64,000 bases of DNA from Trinickia violacea (GCF_005280735.1 NZ_CP040077.1:4402001-4466000), one strand, 5' to 3'; shown: positions 1 through 20,656, counted from the stretch's first letter. The notes: generated by a model from the sequence alone, not told the origin. A program made the numbers and translations.

Positions 1-1083
1 GATCGACACGTTGTCGCCCGGCATCACCATTTCCTTGTCCTTCGGCAACTCGATCGAACCCGTCACGTCCGTCGTACGGAAGTAGAACTGCGGGCGATAG
101 TTGTTGAAGAACGGCGTGTGGCGGCCGCCTTCGTCCTTGCTCAGCACGTACACTTCAGCCGTGAAGTGCGTGTGCGGCGTGATCGAACCCGGCTTGGCCA
201 GAACCTGGCCACGCTCCACGTCTTCACGCTTCGTGCCGCGCAGCAGAATACCCACGTTGTCGCCCGCTTGACCTTGGTCCAGCAGCTTGCGGAACATTTC
301 CACGCCCGTGCAGGTCGTCTTCACCGTCGGCTTGATACCGACGATTTCGATTTCCTCGCCGACCTTCACCACGCCGCGCTCCACGCGACCCGTCACCACC
401 GTGCCGCGGCCCGAGATCGAGAACACGTCTTCCACCGGCATCAGGAACGCGCCATCCACCGCGCGCTCCGGCGTCGGGATGTACGTGTCCAGCGCGTCGG
501 CCAGGTTCATGATCGCCACTTCACCCAGCTCGCCCTTGTCGCCTTCCAGCGCCAGCTTGGCCGAACCCTTGATGATCGGCGTGTCGTCGCCCGGGAAGTC
601 GTACTTCGACAGCAGCTCGCGCACTTCCATTTCCACCAGCTCGAGCAGCTCGGCGTCGTCCACCATGTCGCACTTGTTCAGGAACACGATGATGTACGGC
701 ACGCCAACCTGACGCGCCAGCAGGATGTGCTCACGCGTTTGCGGCATCGGGCCGTCGGCGGCCGAGCACACCAGGATCGCGCCGTCCATCTGCGCGGCAC
801 CCGTGATCATGTTCTTCACGTAGTCAGCGTGGCCCGGGCAGTCAACGTGCGCGTAGTGGCGGTTGGCCGTCTCGTACTCGACGTGCGCCGTGTTGATCGT
901 GATGCCGCGCGCCTTTTCTTCCGGCGCCGCGTCGATCTGGTCGTACGCCTTCGCTTCGCCGCCGAACTTCGCCGTCAGCACCGTCGTGATTGCTGCCGTC
1001 AGCGTGGTCTTGCCATGATCAACGTGACCGATCGTGCCGACGTTCACGTGCGGCTTGGTCCGTTCGAATTTACCTTTAGCCAT
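1..1083 (-). CDS. tuf: Elongation factor Tu, copy A (C-terminus beyond window)
   Basis: Translation elongation factor EF-Tu, the GTPase that carries aminoacyl-tRNA to the ribosomal A site. The N-terminal 361 residues are present and about 35 are cut off by the left edge, judged against the complete 396-residue copy at 19069-20259. The P-loop GHVDHGKTT and the DCPGH switch motif are intact. The start ATG at 1083 lies 48 bases downstream of the fusA stop, so this is the last visible gene of the str operon rpsL-rpsG-fusA-tuf. It differs from the second copy by only a handful of bases, all synonymous where I checked. The truncation is a window effect, not a pseudogene. Confidence 0.98.
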   Translation of the reverse strand, partial: MAKGKFERTKPHVNVGTIGHVDHGKTTLTAAITTVLTAKFGGEAKAYDQIDAAPEEKARGITINTAHVEYETANRHYAHVDCPGHADYVKNMITGAAQMDGAILVCSAADGPMPQTREHILLARQVGVPYIIVFLNKCDMVDDAELLELVEMEVRELLSKYDFPGDDTPIIKGSAKLALEGDKGELGEVAIMNLADALDTYIPTPERAVDGAFLMPVEDVFSISGRGTVVTGRVERGVVKVGEEIEIVGIKPTVKTTCTGVEMFRKLLDQGQAGDNVGILLRGTKREDVERGQVLAKPGSITPHTHFTAEVYVLSKDEGGRHTPFFNNYRPQFYFRTTDVTGSIELPKDKEMVMPGDNVSI

Positions 1084-1131
1084 GATTCTCTTCTTTCAAA
1101 AAAGTTGTTCGGTGAATGACTTGCCGAATGA

Positions 1132-3234
<2,103 letters not shown>

Positions 3235-3358
3235 TTTGATCCTCTATTGGGATGACGCGAAAAGTATGCATATAGTTTTCGCGCCCTAACACAAACGGGC
3301 GAGGCGCCGATAAGCGCACCCGCCCGGATATTTTTCCGTTGCCTCTGGGTTCGAGGGC

Positions 3359-3829
3359 TTAGAAACGGAAATGCGAGAACGCCTTGTTGGCTTCTGCCAT
3401 CCGGTGAACTTCATCGCGCTTCTTCATCGCACCGCCACGGCCTTCGGCCGCTTCGGTCAGTTCACCAGCCAGGCGCAACGCCATCGACTTTTCGCTACGC
3501 TTCTTCGCAGCCTCGCGCAACCAACGCATCGCCAATGCCATACGACGCGACGGACGCACTTCGACCGGAACCTGATAGTTCGCACCACCAACGCGGCGGC
3601 TCTTCACTTCGACCACCGGCTTCACGTTGTTGAGCGCGACAGTGAACACTTCCAGCGGGTCCTTGCCACCCTTGGTCTGGATCTGTTCGAAAGCGCCGTA
3701 CACGATACGCTCGGCAACCGACTTCTTGCCTGAGAGCATCAGCACGTTCATGAATTTAGCAACATCAACGTTACCGAACTTCGGATCCGGCAACACTTCC
3801 CGCTTGGGGACTTCGCGACGACGCGGCAT
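3359..3829 (-). CDS. rpsG: 30S ribosomal protein S7
   Basis: Small-subunit protein S7, 156 residues, normal length. It binds the 3' major domain of 16S rRNA, nucleates assembly of the head and sits near the E-site tRNA. The sequence begins MPRRREVPKREVLPDPKFGN, the conserved S7 start, and ends with the basic helix AEANKAFSHFRF. It is the second gene of the str operon. In E. coli S7 represses translation of this operon through the rpsL-rpsG intercistronic RNA. The 212-base gap upstream here (3830-4041) is unusually long and could hold a comparable element, but I did not resolve a structure in it. Confidence 0.98.
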   Translation of the reverse strand: MPRRREVPKREVLPDPKFGNVDVAKFMNVLMLSGKKSVAERIVYGAFEQIQTKGGKDPLEVFTVALNNVKPVVEVKSRRVGGANYQVPVEVRPSRRMALAMRWLREAAKKRSEKSMALRLAGELTEAAEGRGGAMKKRDEVHRMAEANKAFSHFRF

Positions 3830-4041
3830 GTTTCTTCCTTTGATTTTTCAGTTGGAGCTCTGAGCCGAAGCTCTATCGCCCCGCGGCCACCAACTAACCC
3901 GATCCATCTTTACGACTAACCAGCTTGGCCGGGTGACCACTTACTCGACAGCACCGGCGAATCCGGCACCACCGCCTTTGACTACTTGACCACTCTCGAT
4001 TGCCTTGCGGGCATCGCTAAGCAGCCATACGAAGAGGCTGC

Positions 4042-4422
4042 TTACTTGCCAGCCTTGGCACGCTTCGCACCGTACTTCGAGCGAGCCTGCTTACGATCCT
4101 TGACGCCCTGGGTATCCAGCGAGCCGCGAACCATGTGGTAACGCACACCCGGCAAGTCCTTCACACGGCCGCCGCGAATCAGCACGACCGAGTGTTCCTG
4201 CAGGTTGTGGCCTTCACCACCGATGTACGAAATGACTTCGAAGCCGTTCGTCAGGCGCACCTTCGCGACCTTACGAAGTGCCGAGTTCGGCTTTTTCGGC
4301 GTCGTGGTGTACACACGGGTGCACACGCCGCGACGCTGGGGGCAGTCCTGCAAGGCCGGGCTCTTGCTCTTCGTCGTTTCCGACGTGCGGCCTTTGCGAA
4401 CCAATTGATTGATGGTTGGCAT
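4042..4422 (-). CDS. rpsL: 30S ribosomal protein S12
   Basis: Small-subunit protein S12, 126 residues, part of the decoding centre. It begins [12 protein letters not shown], and the [16 protein letters not shown] and [12 protein letters not shown] segments carry the usual lysines (at about 43 and 88) whose substitution gives streptomycin resistance in other bacteria; both are wild type here. It is the first gene of the str operon, preceded by a leader of about 130 bases and a good sigma-70 promoter. Confidence 0.98.
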
Positions 4423-4561
4423 TGTTTATTCCTGAAATTGAACAAAATCGACGCATCCATTTCCGGGCAAAGCGGTCACTGATGCGTATCGAACTTCCTG
4501 CCTCGACTGCCGGTGCGCGAGTTTACCCCTCGACCTAGCATGCCAAGAACCGGAACCCAGC

Positions 4562-4591
4562 ATCATATTCGGAAAATGCCAACTGCGTCAA
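4562..4591 (-). promoter_or_regulatory. Probable sigma-70 promoter of the str operon
   Basis: On the minus strand TTGACG (4586-4591) is followed after 18 bases by TATGAT (4562-4567), pointing at rpsL. It lies just downstream of the recQ stop, so the str operon appears to have its own promoter independent of recQ. Predicted from hexamers and spacing only. Confidence 0.7.
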
Positions 4592-4656
4592 TAGTTTGCA
4601 GCGGATCGGGAGCGGCTGACGGGCGAGTCGCCCGGCTTCGGTCAAGAGGACCGTCG

Positions 4657-6504
4657 TCAGTCCGCCGCGACGACGTCGAGCAGTTCCTCGCCGAAGCGAT
4701 CGAGCTTGCGCGCACCGATGCCGGGAATGTGGCGAAGATCGTCGATGGTATCGGGGCCGCTACGCGCAATTTCGGCGAGCGTCGCGTCGTGAAAGATGAC
4801 GTAGGCCGGCACGCCGTCACTCTTGGCGGTTTCGGTACGCCACGCGCGCAGGCGCTCCCACCGGGCACGCTCGCGCGGGCCCATGCCGGCAGTCGGGTCG
4901 GCCCGCTCGCCGGTACGGCTCGACGATTGGCGCGTGCGCGTCGGCTTCACGTAGCGCCGCAACGTGACCTTCTCCTCACCTTTGAGCACGGGTTTGCTCG
5001 CCTCGGTGAGCACGAGCGAGCCGAATCCCTCGTGATCGACCGCCAGATAGCCGAACGCGACCAATTGACGGAAAATCGCGCGCCACTCGGGTTCGGACAG
5101 GCTCGCGCCGATGCCGAAGGTACTGAGGCTTTCATGGCCGCGCTGAAGGATCTTCTCGTTTCGGTTGCCGCGCAGGATGTCGATCAGATGCCCGGCGCCG
5201 AAATGAAAACCGCTCGCGCGCTGAGCGCGGAACACGCACGAGAGCGCCATCTGCGCTTCGCGCGTGGCGTCCCACGACGCCGGCGGCTCGAGGCAAGTAT
5301 CGCAATTGCCGCACGGCTCGCTGGCTTCGCCAAAGTAGGCCAGAAGGCGCACGCGGCGGCAGGCAGCGGCCTCGCAAAGGCCGAGCAGCGCATCGAGCTT
5401 GCCGGTCTGCACGCGTTTGTGCGCATCGTCGGCGTCCGACTCATCGATCATCTTGCGCTGCTGCACGACGTCGCCAAGACCGTACGCCATCCACGCGTTG
5501 GCGGGCAGACCGTCGCGGCCCGCGCGCCCCGTTTCCTGGTAGTACCCCTCGACGCTCTTCGGCAGATCCAAGTGAGCGACAAAGCGCACGTCCGGCTTAT
5601 CGATGCCCATACCGAAGGCGATCGTCGCGCACATGACGATGCCCTCTTCGCGCTGGAACATCTCCTGATGCCGCTGGCGGATCTCGAACTCCATGCCCGC
5701 GTGATAAGGCAGCGCCCGGATGCCCTGCCCCTTTAGCCACTCGGCAGTCTCCTCGACCTTACGGCGCGACAGGCAGTAGACGACGCCGGCATCCGTCGTG
5801 CCTTCCGGGTTCGTGTGTTCTGCGCGAATGAAGTCGAGCAACTGAGCGCGCGCGTTGTCCTTCTCGACGATTCGATAGCGAATATTCGGGCGATCGAAGC
5901 TCGACACGAAAATGCGCGCGTCATCGAGCGCGAGGCGGTGGACGATTTCGTCGCGCGTGATCGCGTCGGCGGTGGCGGTGAGCGCGATGCGCGGCACCGA
6001 CGGAAACCGCTCGTGCAGCACGGAAAGCTGGATGTACTCGGGGCGGAAATCGTGCCCCCATTGCGACACGCAATGGGCTTCATCGATCGCAAAGAGCCCG
6101 ATGCGCGCGCGCTCGAGCAGATCGAGAAAGCGCGGCGTCATGAGCCGTTCCGGCGCGACATAAAGGAGATCAATATCGCCGTCGCGCAGCGCGCGCTCGG
6201 TGGCGGCGGCCTCGGCGCCGGACAGCGTCGAATTCAGATACGCCGCCCGCACGCCAAGTTCAGTGAGCGCGGCCACCTGATCCTGCATCAGCGCGATCAA
6301 CGGCGAAACCACGATGCCGGCGCCGAGCCCGGCTTCGCGCCGTACGAGTGACGGGATCTGGTAGCAAAGCGATTTACCGCCGCCGGTGGGCATCAACACG
6401 AGGCAATCGCCTCCGCCGGCGACGTGCTCGACAATATCGCCCTGCTGCCCTCTGAAGGCGGGATAACCGAAAGTTTCGTTGAGGATTTCGAGGGCGCGGG
6501 ACAT
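4657..6504 (-). CDS. recQ: ATP-dependent DNA helicase RecQ
   Basis: 3'-to-5' superfamily 2 DNA helicase of the RecF-type recombination and fork-repair pathway, 615 residues. Visible in order: Walker A MPTGGGKSLCYQ near residue 38, the DEAH box IDEAHCVSQWGHDFRPEY near 140, helicase motif VI ETGRAGRDG, the zinc-binding cysteines of the RecQ-Ct region (CGNCDTC), a winged-helix region, and a C-terminal HRDC domain ending around IPGIGARKLDRFGEELL. It lies alone between the rpoC terminator and the str promoter on the same strand, so it is probably a single-gene unit inserted into an otherwise pure translation-transcription cluster. Confidence 0.97.
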   Translation of the reverse strand: MSRALEILNETFGYPAFRGQQGDIVEHVAGGGDCLVLMPTGGGKSLCYQIPSLVRREAGLGAGIVVSPLIALMQDQVAALTELGVRAAYLNSTLSGAEAAATERALRDGDIDLLYVAPERLMTPRFLDLLERARIGLFAIDEAHCVSQWGHDFRPEYIQLSVLHERFPSVPRIALTATADAITRDEIVHRLALDDARIFVSSFDRPNIRYRIVEKDNARAQLLDFIRAEHTNPEGTTDAGVVYCLSRRKVEETAEWLKGQGIRALPYHAGMEFEIRQRHQEMFQREEGIVMCATIAFGMGIDKPDVRFVAHLDLPKSVEGYYQETGRAGRDGLPANAWMAYGLGDVVQQRKMIDESDADDAHKRVQTGKLDALLGLCEAAACRRVRLLAYFGEASEPCGNCDTCLEPPASWDATREAQMALSCVFRAQRASGFHFGAGHLIDILRGNRNEKILQRGHESLSTFGIGASLSEPEWRAIFRQLVAFGYLAVDHEGFGSLVLTEASKPVLKGEEKVTLRRYVKPTRTRQSSSRTGERADPTAGMGPRERARWERLRAWRTETAKSDGVPAYVIFHDATLAEIARSGPDTIDDLRHIPGIGARKLDRFGEELLDVVAAD

Positions 6505-6610
6505 GAATGCTTAAGACAGGCAGCGAAGTGCAGGTGCAACGAATTTTACCAACGCACCGGCGCGCAAAACGCGTTAATCGGCAACGTTAGCCATTCAGCC
6601 TGCAAAAAAG

Positions 6611-6643
6611 AAAAAAGCCGCTCAGTCGAAACTGAGCGGCTTT
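6611..6643 (-). terminator. Intrinsic terminator of the rpoBC operon
   Basis: Stem AAAGCCGCTCAGT / ACTGAGCGGCTTT with a four-base loop. In the minus-strand transcript the stem is followed by a T-rich tail (TTTTTTCTTTTTT), about 40 bases after the rpoC stop. A strong classical terminator. Confidence 0.93.
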
Positions 6644-6680
6644 CCAAGCTAAGCAGTCAAGCGGCTTGCACCGCCCAAAC

Positions 6681-10919
<4,239 letters not shown>

Positions 10920-10940
10920 TGCTTTCTCTCCGTAGTCCGA

Positions 10941-15047
<4,107 letters not shown>

Positions 15048-15365
15048 ACGATCTCCGAATCACGGCGGGCATTGTCGAGGCTGCGAACCTTGATGAGACA
15101 ATCCGAGTGTTCACCGACTGAGACCCGATGGCCGTCCGATGGCTTGAACGAGCCTTAGAAGCTTGGTGGTTGGCCGCTACCAACCGCTGGCTGACGGCAG
15201 CGGATGCCTGTGTTGCCCGCTACCCGACCAAACTTGCCTTCTGCAGTCGCTTCAGAAGACAAAGAGAAGCGCCGGTCAGTTATCCCGAAAGGCGTTTGTC
15301 TTTGGCTTCTGGGGCCACGTTTTTGCCGATTCCCTAGCGCAAAAACACTGTCCCCACAAAGCACA

Positions 15366-15396
15366 AAAAGGCCGGCGGTGAAAAACCGCCAGCCTT
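15366..15396 (-). promoter_or_regulatory. rplL-rpoB attenuator-like hairpin
   Basis: About 19 bases after the rplL stop the minus-strand RNA can form a stem AAGGC(T)GGCGGT / ACCGCC(G)GCCTT with one mismatch and a five-base loop, followed by TTTTTG. Position and shape match the partial terminator that in E. coli lets only part of the transcription pass from rplL into rpoBC. The remaining 270 bases up to rpoB hold no gene that I can support. Confidence 0.7.
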
Positions 15397-15414
15397 CGCA
15401 CAGCGCGCAGGGTC

Positions 15415-15792
15415 TTACTTGATTTCAGCCTTCGCGCCTGCTTCTTCCAGCTTCTTCTTGGCTTCTTCAGCAGCAGCCTTGGGCACCGCTTCCTTCACGG
15501 GCTTCGGTGCACCGTCGACCAGGTCCTTCGCTTCCTTCAGGCCCAGGCCCGTCAGCTCACGAACAGCCTTAATCACGGACACCTTGTTCGCGCCCGTTTC
15601 AGTCAGGATAACCGTGAACTCGGTTTGCTCTTCAGCAGCAGCAGCGCCAGCGCCGCCACCTGCCGGGCCTGCCACTGCAACAGCAGCTGCCGACACGCCA
15701 AACTTCTCTTCGAACGCCTTGACCAGCTCGTTCAGTTCCAGAACCGACATCGAGCCTACGGCTTCGAGGATGTCTTCTTTTGCGATTGCCAT
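15415..15792 (-). CDS. rplL: 50S ribosomal protein L7/L12
   Basis: Acidic stalk protein L7/L12, 125 residues, which dimerises, binds L10 and recruits the translational GTPases EF-Tu and EF-G. The N-terminal dimerisation domain (MAIAKEDILEAVGSMSVLEL), the Ala/Gly-rich hinge near residues 40-55 and the C-terminal factor-binding domain with GLKEAKDLVDGAPKPVKE are all clear. It lies 78 bases downstream of rplJ in the L10 operon and is followed by the rplL-rpoB attenuator. Confidence 0.98.
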   Translation of the reverse strand: MAIAKEDILEAVGSMSVLELNELVKAFEEKFGVSAAAVAVAGPAGGGAGAAAAEEQTEFTVILTETGANKVSVIKAVRELTGLGLKEAKDLVDGAPKPVKEAVPKAAAEEAKKKLEEAGAKAEIK

Positions 15793-15870
15793 TTGAAATA
15801 CTCCTAAATTGAATTCGGATACAGCCAGCGATCCATCGCGCTCAACTGAAGCGCGCTATGCACCCTGCGA

Positions 15871-16368
15871 TTAAGCAGCTTCGCCTTGCTTCTTTTCTGC
15901 CAGCGCGGCCAGAGCGCGCGCAAAGCCGGAAACAGGCGCTTGCATAACGAACAGCAGCTTGGAGAGCAGTTCCTCGCGGCTCGGGATGTTGGCAAGCGCT
16001 TGCACGCCAGCCTTGTCCATCACCTTGCCTTCGTAGGAACCGGCCTTGATGATCAACTTGTCGTTGCTCTTGCTGAAGTCGTTGACGACCTTAGCAGCGG
16101 CAATAGCATCTTCCGAGATGCCGTAGATCAACGGACCAGTCATCTGCTCTGCCAGCGGAGCAAACGGAGTACCTTCAACAGCGCGACGCGCCAGCGTGTT
16201 CTTCAACACGCGCAGGTACACCTGTTGCTCGCGCGCTTTCGCGCGCAGCTTGGTCAGATCGCCAACCGTGATCCCACGATACTCAGCCAGAACGACGGTC
16301 TGGGCCTTCGCGACTTGCGCGGAGACCTCAGCGACGACGGCCTGCTTGCTTTCTTTGTTCAGTGGCAC
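15871..16368 (-). CDS. rplJ: 50S ribosomal protein L10
   Basis: Stalk base protein L10, 165 residues; it binds 23S rRNA and carries the L7/L12 dimers. I chose GTG at 16368 (protein PLNKESKQAVVAEVSAQ...) because GGAGG lies at the proper distance upstream and the N-terminus then matches the family. The frame stays open to an ATG at 16485, but the extra 39 residues do not look like L10. The (L12)4-L10 complex is known to repress this operon by binding its own leader. Confidence 0.97.
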   Translation of the reverse strand: MPLNKESKQAVVAEVSAQVAKAQTVVLAEYRGITVGDLTKLRAKAREQQVYLRVLKNTLARRAVEGTPFAPLAEQMTGPLIYGISEDAIAAAKVVNDFSKSNDKLIIKAGSYEGKVMDKAGVQALANIPSREELLSKLLFVMQAPVSGFARALAALAEKKQGEAA

Positions 16369-16669
16369 GGTTAACCTCCAGATTCGATACACGCAGCGGA
16401 ATGCCATGTGTACCGCGTTCAACAACGGCGTCCGAGGTTTAGGAGTATTTCGACCTGTTGTGGCCTGCATCACTGCAAGCAACAACAGGCTTCATCACTT
16501 CAAAACTGTTTCGGGTTCGCCATCTGCGTTGGCTTTGCATTAAGGAAACACCCGACTGCTGCGCTTCCGCCAACGGTCTTTGACAACCGGCCGCTCGATG
16601 CTGACTGCCATCTTGCGACCGCCCAAAGCCCTTAAGACCGCGCCGAGATGACTCGGCACGGTGAATTTC
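16369..16669 (-). promoter_or_regulatory. rplJ leader, probable L10 autoregulatory region
   Basis: A 301-base gap between rplA and rplJ with no gene. Its position matches the L10 leader RNA that binds the L10-L12 complex and controls rplJ-rplL translation in proteobacteria, and a promoter for rplJL usually lies here too. I infer the function from position; the fold was not computed. Confidence 0.5.
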
Positions 16670-17368
16670 TTACTGTGCTGCGAGCGTAGCCTGATCGACA
16701 CGCACGCCAACACCCATCGTGCTCGACAAAGCGATCTTGCGCAGGTACACGCCCTTGCTCGTCGCCGGCTTCGCCTTCTGCAGCGCTTCGACGAGCGCCG
16801 ACAGGTTGGTGCGCAGCGCGCTCGGCTCGAACGATGCACGGCCGATGGTCGCGTGGATGATACCGGCCTTGTCGACGCGGAATTGCACCTGACCGGCCTT
16901 GGCGTTCTTCACTGCCGTAGCCACGTCCGGCGTCACGGTACCGACCTTCGGGTTCGGCATCAGGCCGCGCGGGCCGAGGATCTGACCCAACGTACCGACA
17001 ACGCGCATCGTGTCCGGCGAAGCGATCACGACGTCGAAGTTCAGGTTGCCGGCTTTGATTTGCTCAGCCAGGTCTTCCATGCCGACGATTTCAGCGCCGG
17101 CGGCCTTTGCCTGCTCGGCCTTCTCGCCTTGCGCAAAAACAGCGACGCGAACCGACTTACCGGTACCTGCCGGCAGAACGACGGAACCACGAACCACTTG
17201 ATCCGACTTCTTCGCATCGATGCCGAGCTGAACTGCTACGTCGATCGACTCGTCGAACTTGGCGCTCGCGCACTCTTTGACAAGCGCGAGTGCGTCGTCG
17301 ATCGGGTACAGCTTCTGGCGATCGACCTTGTTTGCAAATGCTTGCAGACGCTTCGAAAGCTTAGCCAT
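16670..17368 (-). CDS. rplA: 50S ribosomal protein L1
   Basis: Ribosomal protein L1, 232 residues, of the mobile L1 stalk that helps release deacylated tRNA from the E site. It starts MAKLSKRLQAFANKVDRQKLY and contains the conserved GPRGLMPNPKVGTVT signature in the second half. The start ATG abuts the rplK stop, indicating translational coupling. In E. coli L1 represses the rplKA mRNA. Confidence 0.98.
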   Translation of the reverse strand: MAKLSKRLQAFANKVDRQKLYPIDDALALVKECASAKFDESIDVAVQLGIDAKKSDQVVRGSVVLPAGTGKSVRVAVFAQGEKAEQAKAAGAEIVGMEDLAEQIKAGNLNFDVVIASPDTMRVVGTLGQILGPRGLMPNPKVGTVTPDVATAVKNAKAGQVQFRVDKAGIIHATIGRASFEPSALRTNLSALVEALQKAKPATSKGVYLRKIALSSTMGVGVRVDQATLAAQ

Positions 17369-17800
17369 TTACACGCCCTCCACGGTGATGCCCATCGAGC
17401 GGGCGCTGCCAGCGATCGTACGAACCGCTGCGTCCAGATCAGCTGCCGTAAGGTCCGGCATCTTCGTCTTGGCGATTTCTTCAGCTTGCGCGCGGGTGAT
17501 CTTGCCGACCTTGTCGGTGTGCGGCTTGCTCGAACCCTTGTCGATCTTCGCTGCCTTCTTGATCAAAACCGTAGCCGGCGGCGTCTTCAGGATGAACGTG
17601 AAGCTCTTGTCCGCGAATGCCGTGATCACGACCGGAACCGGCAGACCCGGCTCCATCGCTTGAGTCTGCGCGTTGAACGCCTTGCAGAACTCCATGATGT
17701 TCAGGCCGCGCTGGCCCAGTGCCGGACCGACCGGCGGCGACGGGTTGGCTTTACCTGCAGGAATCTGCAGCTTGATAAAGCCGATGATTTTCTTTGCCAT
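17369..17800 (-). CDS. rplK: 50S ribosomal protein L11
   Basis: Ribosomal protein L11, 143 residues, part of the GTPase-associated centre and needed for the stringent response. The start at 17800 gives MAKKIIGFIKLQIPAGKANP, the universal L11 N-terminus. An upstream in-frame ATG at 17881 adds 27 residues unlike the family and is rejected. The signature RTIAGSARSMGITVEG closes the protein. It directly precedes rplA. Confidence 0.98.
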   Translation of the reverse strand: MAKKIIGFIKLQIPAGKANPSPPVGPALGQRGLNIMEFCKAFNAQTQAMEPGLPVPVVITAFADKSFTFILKTPPATVLIKKAAKIDKGSSKPHTDKVGKITRAQAEEIAKTKMPDLTAADLDAAVRTIAGSARSMGITVEGV

Positions 17801-17911
17801 GTTGAAAACCTCGTTGGAACGCATGAGCGTTCGGTGAGTAGTAACGCGCGCTCGCCTGTGAAGGCTACTGACGCTCCTCAACGGCCATTACGCGGACCGT
17901 AAGCGCGAAAG

Positions 17912-17939
17912 ACGGATCGCGTCGTTCGACGCGATCCGT
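17912..17939 (-). other. Perfect hairpin between nusG and rplK
   Basis: A 13-bp perfect inverted repeat (arm ACGGATCGCGTCG) with a two-base spacer lies just after the nusG stop. There is no real T-tract downstream on the minus strand (CTTTCGCG follows). It could be a weak attenuator or an RNase processing site separating secE-nusG from rplKAJL. Confidence 0.6.
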
Positions 17940-17950
17940 AAAATATTCGA

Positions 17951-18508
17951 TTACAGCTTTTCGACCTGGCCGAATTCGAGTTCGACAGGGGTCGCGCGGC
18001 CGAAAATCGTAACAGAAACACGGACGCGCGATTTTTCGTAGTTCACTTCTTCGACGCTGCCATTGAAGTCCGTGAACGGACCATCCTTCACGCGAACCAT
18101 CTCGCCAACTTCGAACAGGGTCTTCGGGCGCGGCTTCTCCACACCTTCCTGCATCTGCGACATGATCTTCTCGACTTCCCGCGGGGAAATCGGGCTCGGG
18201 CGATTGCGCGCCCCGCCTACGAAGCCCGTCACCTTCGCCGTGTTTTTCACGAGGTGCCAGGTTTCATCGGTCATTTCCATTTCCACCAGTACATAGCCGG
18301 GGAAGAAACGACGCTCGGTCACCGACTTGTGACCACCCTTCACTTCGACCACCTCTTCCGTCGGGACGAGGATCTGGCCGAACTTATCTTGCATGCCTGC
18401 ACGCTCGATGCGCTCTTGAAGCGCGCGTTGCACGCTCTTCTCCATACCGGAGTAGGCGTGCACGACGTACCAACGTTTACCGCTCGGGGATGCCGGAGTA
18501 TCGCTCAT
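17951..18508 (-). CDS. nusG: Transcription termination/antitermination protein NusG
   Basis: NusG, 185 residues, binds the beta-prime clamp helices, increases elongation and links RNA polymerase to Rho or to ribosomal S10. The N-terminal NGN domain begins KRWYVVHAYSGMEKSVQRAL, and the C-terminal KOW domain shows GEMVRVKDGPFTDFNGSVEE. Its start is one base from the secE stop, so the two are co-translated. Confidence 0.98.
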   Translation of the reverse strand: MSDTPASPSGKRWYVVHAYSGMEKSVQRALQERIERAGMQDKFGQILVPTEEVVEVKGGHKSVTERRFFPGYVLVEMEMTDETWHLVKNTAKVTGFVGGARNRPSPISPREVEKIMSQMQEGVEKPRPKTLFEVGEMVRVKDGPFTDFNGSVEEVNYEKSRVRVSVTIFGRATPVELEFGQVEKL

Positions 18509-18509
18509 A

Positions 18510-18890
18510 TCATTTCCAACCCAGAATCGCCGAGAAAATCACCCATTCAATGGACTTGTCGCTGATCCAAAGAAACACCGCCATCACGAACACAAAGCCG
18601 AAGACAACGAGCGTTGTTTGCGTGGCTTCCTTGCGCGTGGGCCACACAACTTTGCGGACTTCCTTGTAGGAGTCTTTGGCGAATGCGATGAAACCCTTAC
18701 CAGGGGTGGAGAGAAGACCAACCACGACACCGGCGATGACCCCAACGGCAAGAGCCGCGCCGCGAACGTACCACTCCTGGCCGCCGAGCCAGAAAAACCC
18801 CACGAACCCGGCCAAGACCAACAATACGCCCGCGATGAGCATCAATTTATCGCTGGAAGTATTTACAGTTTCGACGGAAGGATTCGCCAT
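18510..18890 (-). CDS. secE: Preprotein translocase subunit SecE
   Basis: Inner-membrane SecE subunit of the SecYEG channel, 126 residues, the long proteobacterial form. Hydrophobic segments lie near residues 16-34, 40-60 and 93-115. The conserved amphipathic stretch DSYKEVRKVVWPTRKEA precedes the last helix and is the family signature. It is followed directly by nusG and preceded by tRNA-Trp, the classical order. Confidence 0.97.
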   Translation of the reverse strand: MANPSVETVNTSSDKLMLIAGVLLVLAGFVGFFWLGGQEWYVRGAALAVGVIAGVVVGLLSTPGKGFIAFAKDSYKEVRKVVWPTRKEATQTTLVVFGFVFVMAVFLWISDKSIEWVIFSAILGWK

Positions 18891-18925
18891 AACACCTTAA
18901 CGAGCGCCCACGTGGGCGCGAGAAT

Positions 18926-19001
18926 TGGCAGGGGCAGAGGGAATCGAACCCCCAACCTTCGGTTTTGGAGACCGACGCTCTGCCAGTTGAGCTATACCCC
19001 T
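18926..19001 (-). tRNA. tRNA-Trp (CCA anticodon)
   Basis: Cloverleaf with acceptor arms AGGGGTA / TGCCCCT, discriminator G and encoded CCA. The anticodon CCA reads UGG. It lies between tuf and secE, as in E. coli trpT position variants of betaproteobacteria. Confidence 0.97.
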
Positions 19002-19068
19002 AAACCATTTTGGGGTCAGCGACATCGCCAACCCCGAAACTACCGATCAACGAGAATTAACTGGCTTC

Positions 19069-20259
<1,191 letters not shown>

Positions 20260-20322
20260 TTTCGACTCCTAAGAGGATTTTCCGTACGTTGCGCCGCGCG
20301 CAAACAATCACTGACTACCTGC

Positions 20323-20397
<75 letters not shown>

Positions 20398-20412
20398 GCT
20401 ACTTCTTGACAC

Positions 20413-20486
20413 TGGAGCGGGTGAAGGGAATCGAACCCTCGTCGTAAGCTTGGAAGGCTTCTGCTCTACCATTGAGCTACACCCGC
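20413..20486 (-). tRNA. tRNA-Gly (TCC anticodon)
   Basis: Acceptor begins GCGGGTG, anticodon TCC in CTTCCAAG, discriminator T followed by encoded CCA. Middle tRNA of the Tyr-Gly-Thr-tuf unit. Confidence 0.97.
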
Positions 20487-20527
20487 AAGGGCTTTCCGAT
20501 TCCCTATCGCTGCTACAGCTTGCATTC

Positions 20528-20613
20528 TGGTGGAGGAGGTTGGATTCGAACCAACGTAGGCGTAAGCCAACAGATTTACAGTCTGCCCCCTTTAGCCACT
20601 CGGGCACCCCTCC
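20528..20613 (-). tRNA. tRNA-Tyr (GTA anticodon)
   Basis: A class II tRNA of 86 bases with a long variable arm, acceptor GGAGGGG, anticodon GTA in CTGTAAAT, discriminator A and CCA. First gene of the tRNA-tuf unit; it starts only about 8 bases after the predicted transcription start. Confidence 0.97.
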
Positions 20614-20627
20614 GCAGAGAACTGACG

Positions 20628-20656
20628 ATTATGGGGGTACATCGACGCAATGTCAA
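20628..20656 (-). promoter_or_regulatory. Sigma-70 promoter of the tRNA-tuf operon
   Basis: Minus strand: consensus TTGACA (20651-20656), 17-base spacer, CATAAT (20628-20633). It sits between the rRNA terminator and tRNA-Tyr, so the tRNA-tuf block is not merely read-through from the rRNA operon. Confidence 0.88.

Noticed and set aside
1..1083. The left tuf as a broken pseudogene because it lacks its C-terminus.
   Set aside because: The frame is open to base 1; the loss is the edge of the window.
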